Program-made: the position numbers and the translations under genes
Source: Burkholderiaceae bacterium
GTDB lineage: Bacteria; Pseudomonadota; Gammaproteobacteria; Burkholderiales; Burkholderiaceae
Direction: 5' to 3'
Assembly (NCBI GenBank): GCA_022701965.1
Contig: JAKONL010000281.1
Span: forward strand, 1 to 7,008
DNA: 7,008 nt
In this document: positions 6,422-7,008 of the stretch, piece after piece
Position numbering within the stretch: the stretch's first letter is position 1
How the letters are laid out: each line of letters starts with the position of its first letter
The notes under the pieces: generated by a model
Seen by the model: only the letters and a program-made list of their open reading frames with translations
Databases searched by the model: none
Told to the model about the DNA's origin: nothing

Positions 6422-7008
6422 TCGACGTCGATGCCCGGGACGTCGTCCTCCGCGCTCAGCGGCCGCAGCTCGCCGGAGACCTCGTCGACCGCGCTCACGT
6501 CGCCGGACTCGATGTCGTAGACCCAGCCGTGCAGCGCCAGCTGCTGCGTGGCGAGCCGCGCCGCCACGGCCGGATGCGTGCGCAGGTGGCCGAGCTGGGT
6601 ACGGACGTTCTGCACCACCAGCGCCGCGACCTTGTCGGCGCCCTGCAGGTCCGGGAGCGTCGCCTCCACCACGCTGCGCGCCGCCTCGGCGTTGCGCAGC
6701 CACGAGGCCACGGTGGGCATCTTCTGCAGCACCGGGTCGTTCGGGTCGAGCAGCGCCTTCATCGCGCCGCAGTCCGAGTGCCCGCACACCACGACGTCGG
6801 TAACCTCGTGCGCGGTGCTCGCGTACTCCACCACCGCCGAGACGCCGCCCATCATCTCGCCGTAGGCGGGCACGACGTTGCCGATGTTGCGGCACAAAAA
6901 CAGTTCGCCGGGATCGGTATGCGTCATCATTTCCGGGACGACGCGGCTGTCGGCGCAGCAAATGAACAGCGTCTTGGGCTGCTGCTGCGTCGCGAGCTGC
7001 TGGAAGAG
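6418..7008 (-). CDS. CynT-like beta-carbonic anhydrase (N-terminus beyond window edge)
   Basis: The frame is open from the right edge and gives the C-terminal 196 residues of a beta-class carbonic anhydrase, a cytoplasmic zinc enzyme interconverting CO2 and bicarbonate. Zinc ligands are Cys18 in CCADSR (Asp20 and Arg22 form the catalytic dyad), and His77 and Cys80 in CGHSDCGAMKAL (fragment numbering). DPGELFLCRNIGN (32-44) and LHGWVYDIESG are further hallmarks. It resembles E. coli CynT throughout, including the pre-motif LFQQLATQQ. By comparison with CynT (about 219 residues), some 20 N-terminal residues are missing. The ATG at 6930 is internal, since the first zinc ligand lies upstream of it. 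No cyanase or other cyn genes are visible, so a cyanate role is not supported. The stop overlaps the bestrophin start. The promoter must lie beyond the window. Confidence 0.95.
   Translation of the reverse strand, partial: LFQQLATQQQPKTLFICCADSRVVPEMMTHTDPGELFLCRNIGNVVPAYGEMMGGVSAVVEYASTAHEVTDVVVCGHSDCGAMKALLDPNDPVLQKMPTVASWLRNAEAARSVVEATLPDLQGADKVAALVVQNVRTQLGHLRTHPAVAARLATQQLALHGWVYDIESGDVSAVDEVSGELRPLSAEDDVPGIDVE

Noticed and set aside
6943..6960. CCADSR in place of the SCSDSR of E. coli CynT, considered as an unusual zinc site.
   Set aside because: The essential Cys, Asp and Arg are all present, and Ala before Asp is common in beta-carbonic anhydrases.
6418..7008. Possible cyanate-degradation (cyn) operon because the anhydrase resembles CynT.
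   Set aside because: No cyanase, CynR or transporter is visible; the adjacent gene is a bestrophin. CynT-like beta-carbonic anhydrases are widespread outside cyn operons.
1..7008. RNA genes, CRISPR repeats, insertion sequences, inverted-repeat ends or riboswitches.
   Set aside because: None seen on reading both strands; almost every base is accounted for by five coding frames, and the short GC-rich repeats are compositional.

Overview
The window is a GC-rich (about 70% by eye), gene-dense stretch of a bacterial chromosome. Codons end almost always in G or C, genes overlap by ATGA, and the protein families are typical of proteobacteria. A Burkholderiales-like betaproteobacterium or a similar high-GC proteobacterium is my best guess, held weakly. 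I see no RNA gene, CRISPR array, insertion sequence, attachment site or origin. No gene-free stretch exceeds about 120 bases.

Left part, + strand (1-4370): a Mre11/Rad50-type DNA repair pair. The first gene is the C-terminal part of a YhaO-like metallophosphoesterase exonuclease that enters from the left edge. It overlaps by four bases a complete YhaN-like SMC/Rad50-family ATPase of 1178 residues. A strong ribosome binding site sits before the second start. Together they should form a nuclease-ATPase complex acting on DNA ends.

Right part, - strand (7008 down to 4378): three genes in the same direction. In transcription order these are a CynT-like beta-carbonic anhydrase (its N-terminus lies beyond the right edge), a bestrophin-family (UPF0187) membrane channel of 295 residues overlapping it by ATGA, and a membrane sensor histidine kinase with a DUF4118/KdpD-like four-helix input region. 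The kinase has no ordinary start codon at the expected place, so its N-terminus is uncertain. The anhydrase-channel pair suggests coupled CO2/bicarbonate conversion and anion movement. A role for the kinase in that process is only positional inference.

The two groups converge tail to tail with only 7 bases between stop codons and no visible intrinsic terminator. Most of the window is ordinary. The most interesting items are the translationally coupled carbonic anhydrase-bestrophin pair with its unusual predicted pore neck, and the missing kinase start.
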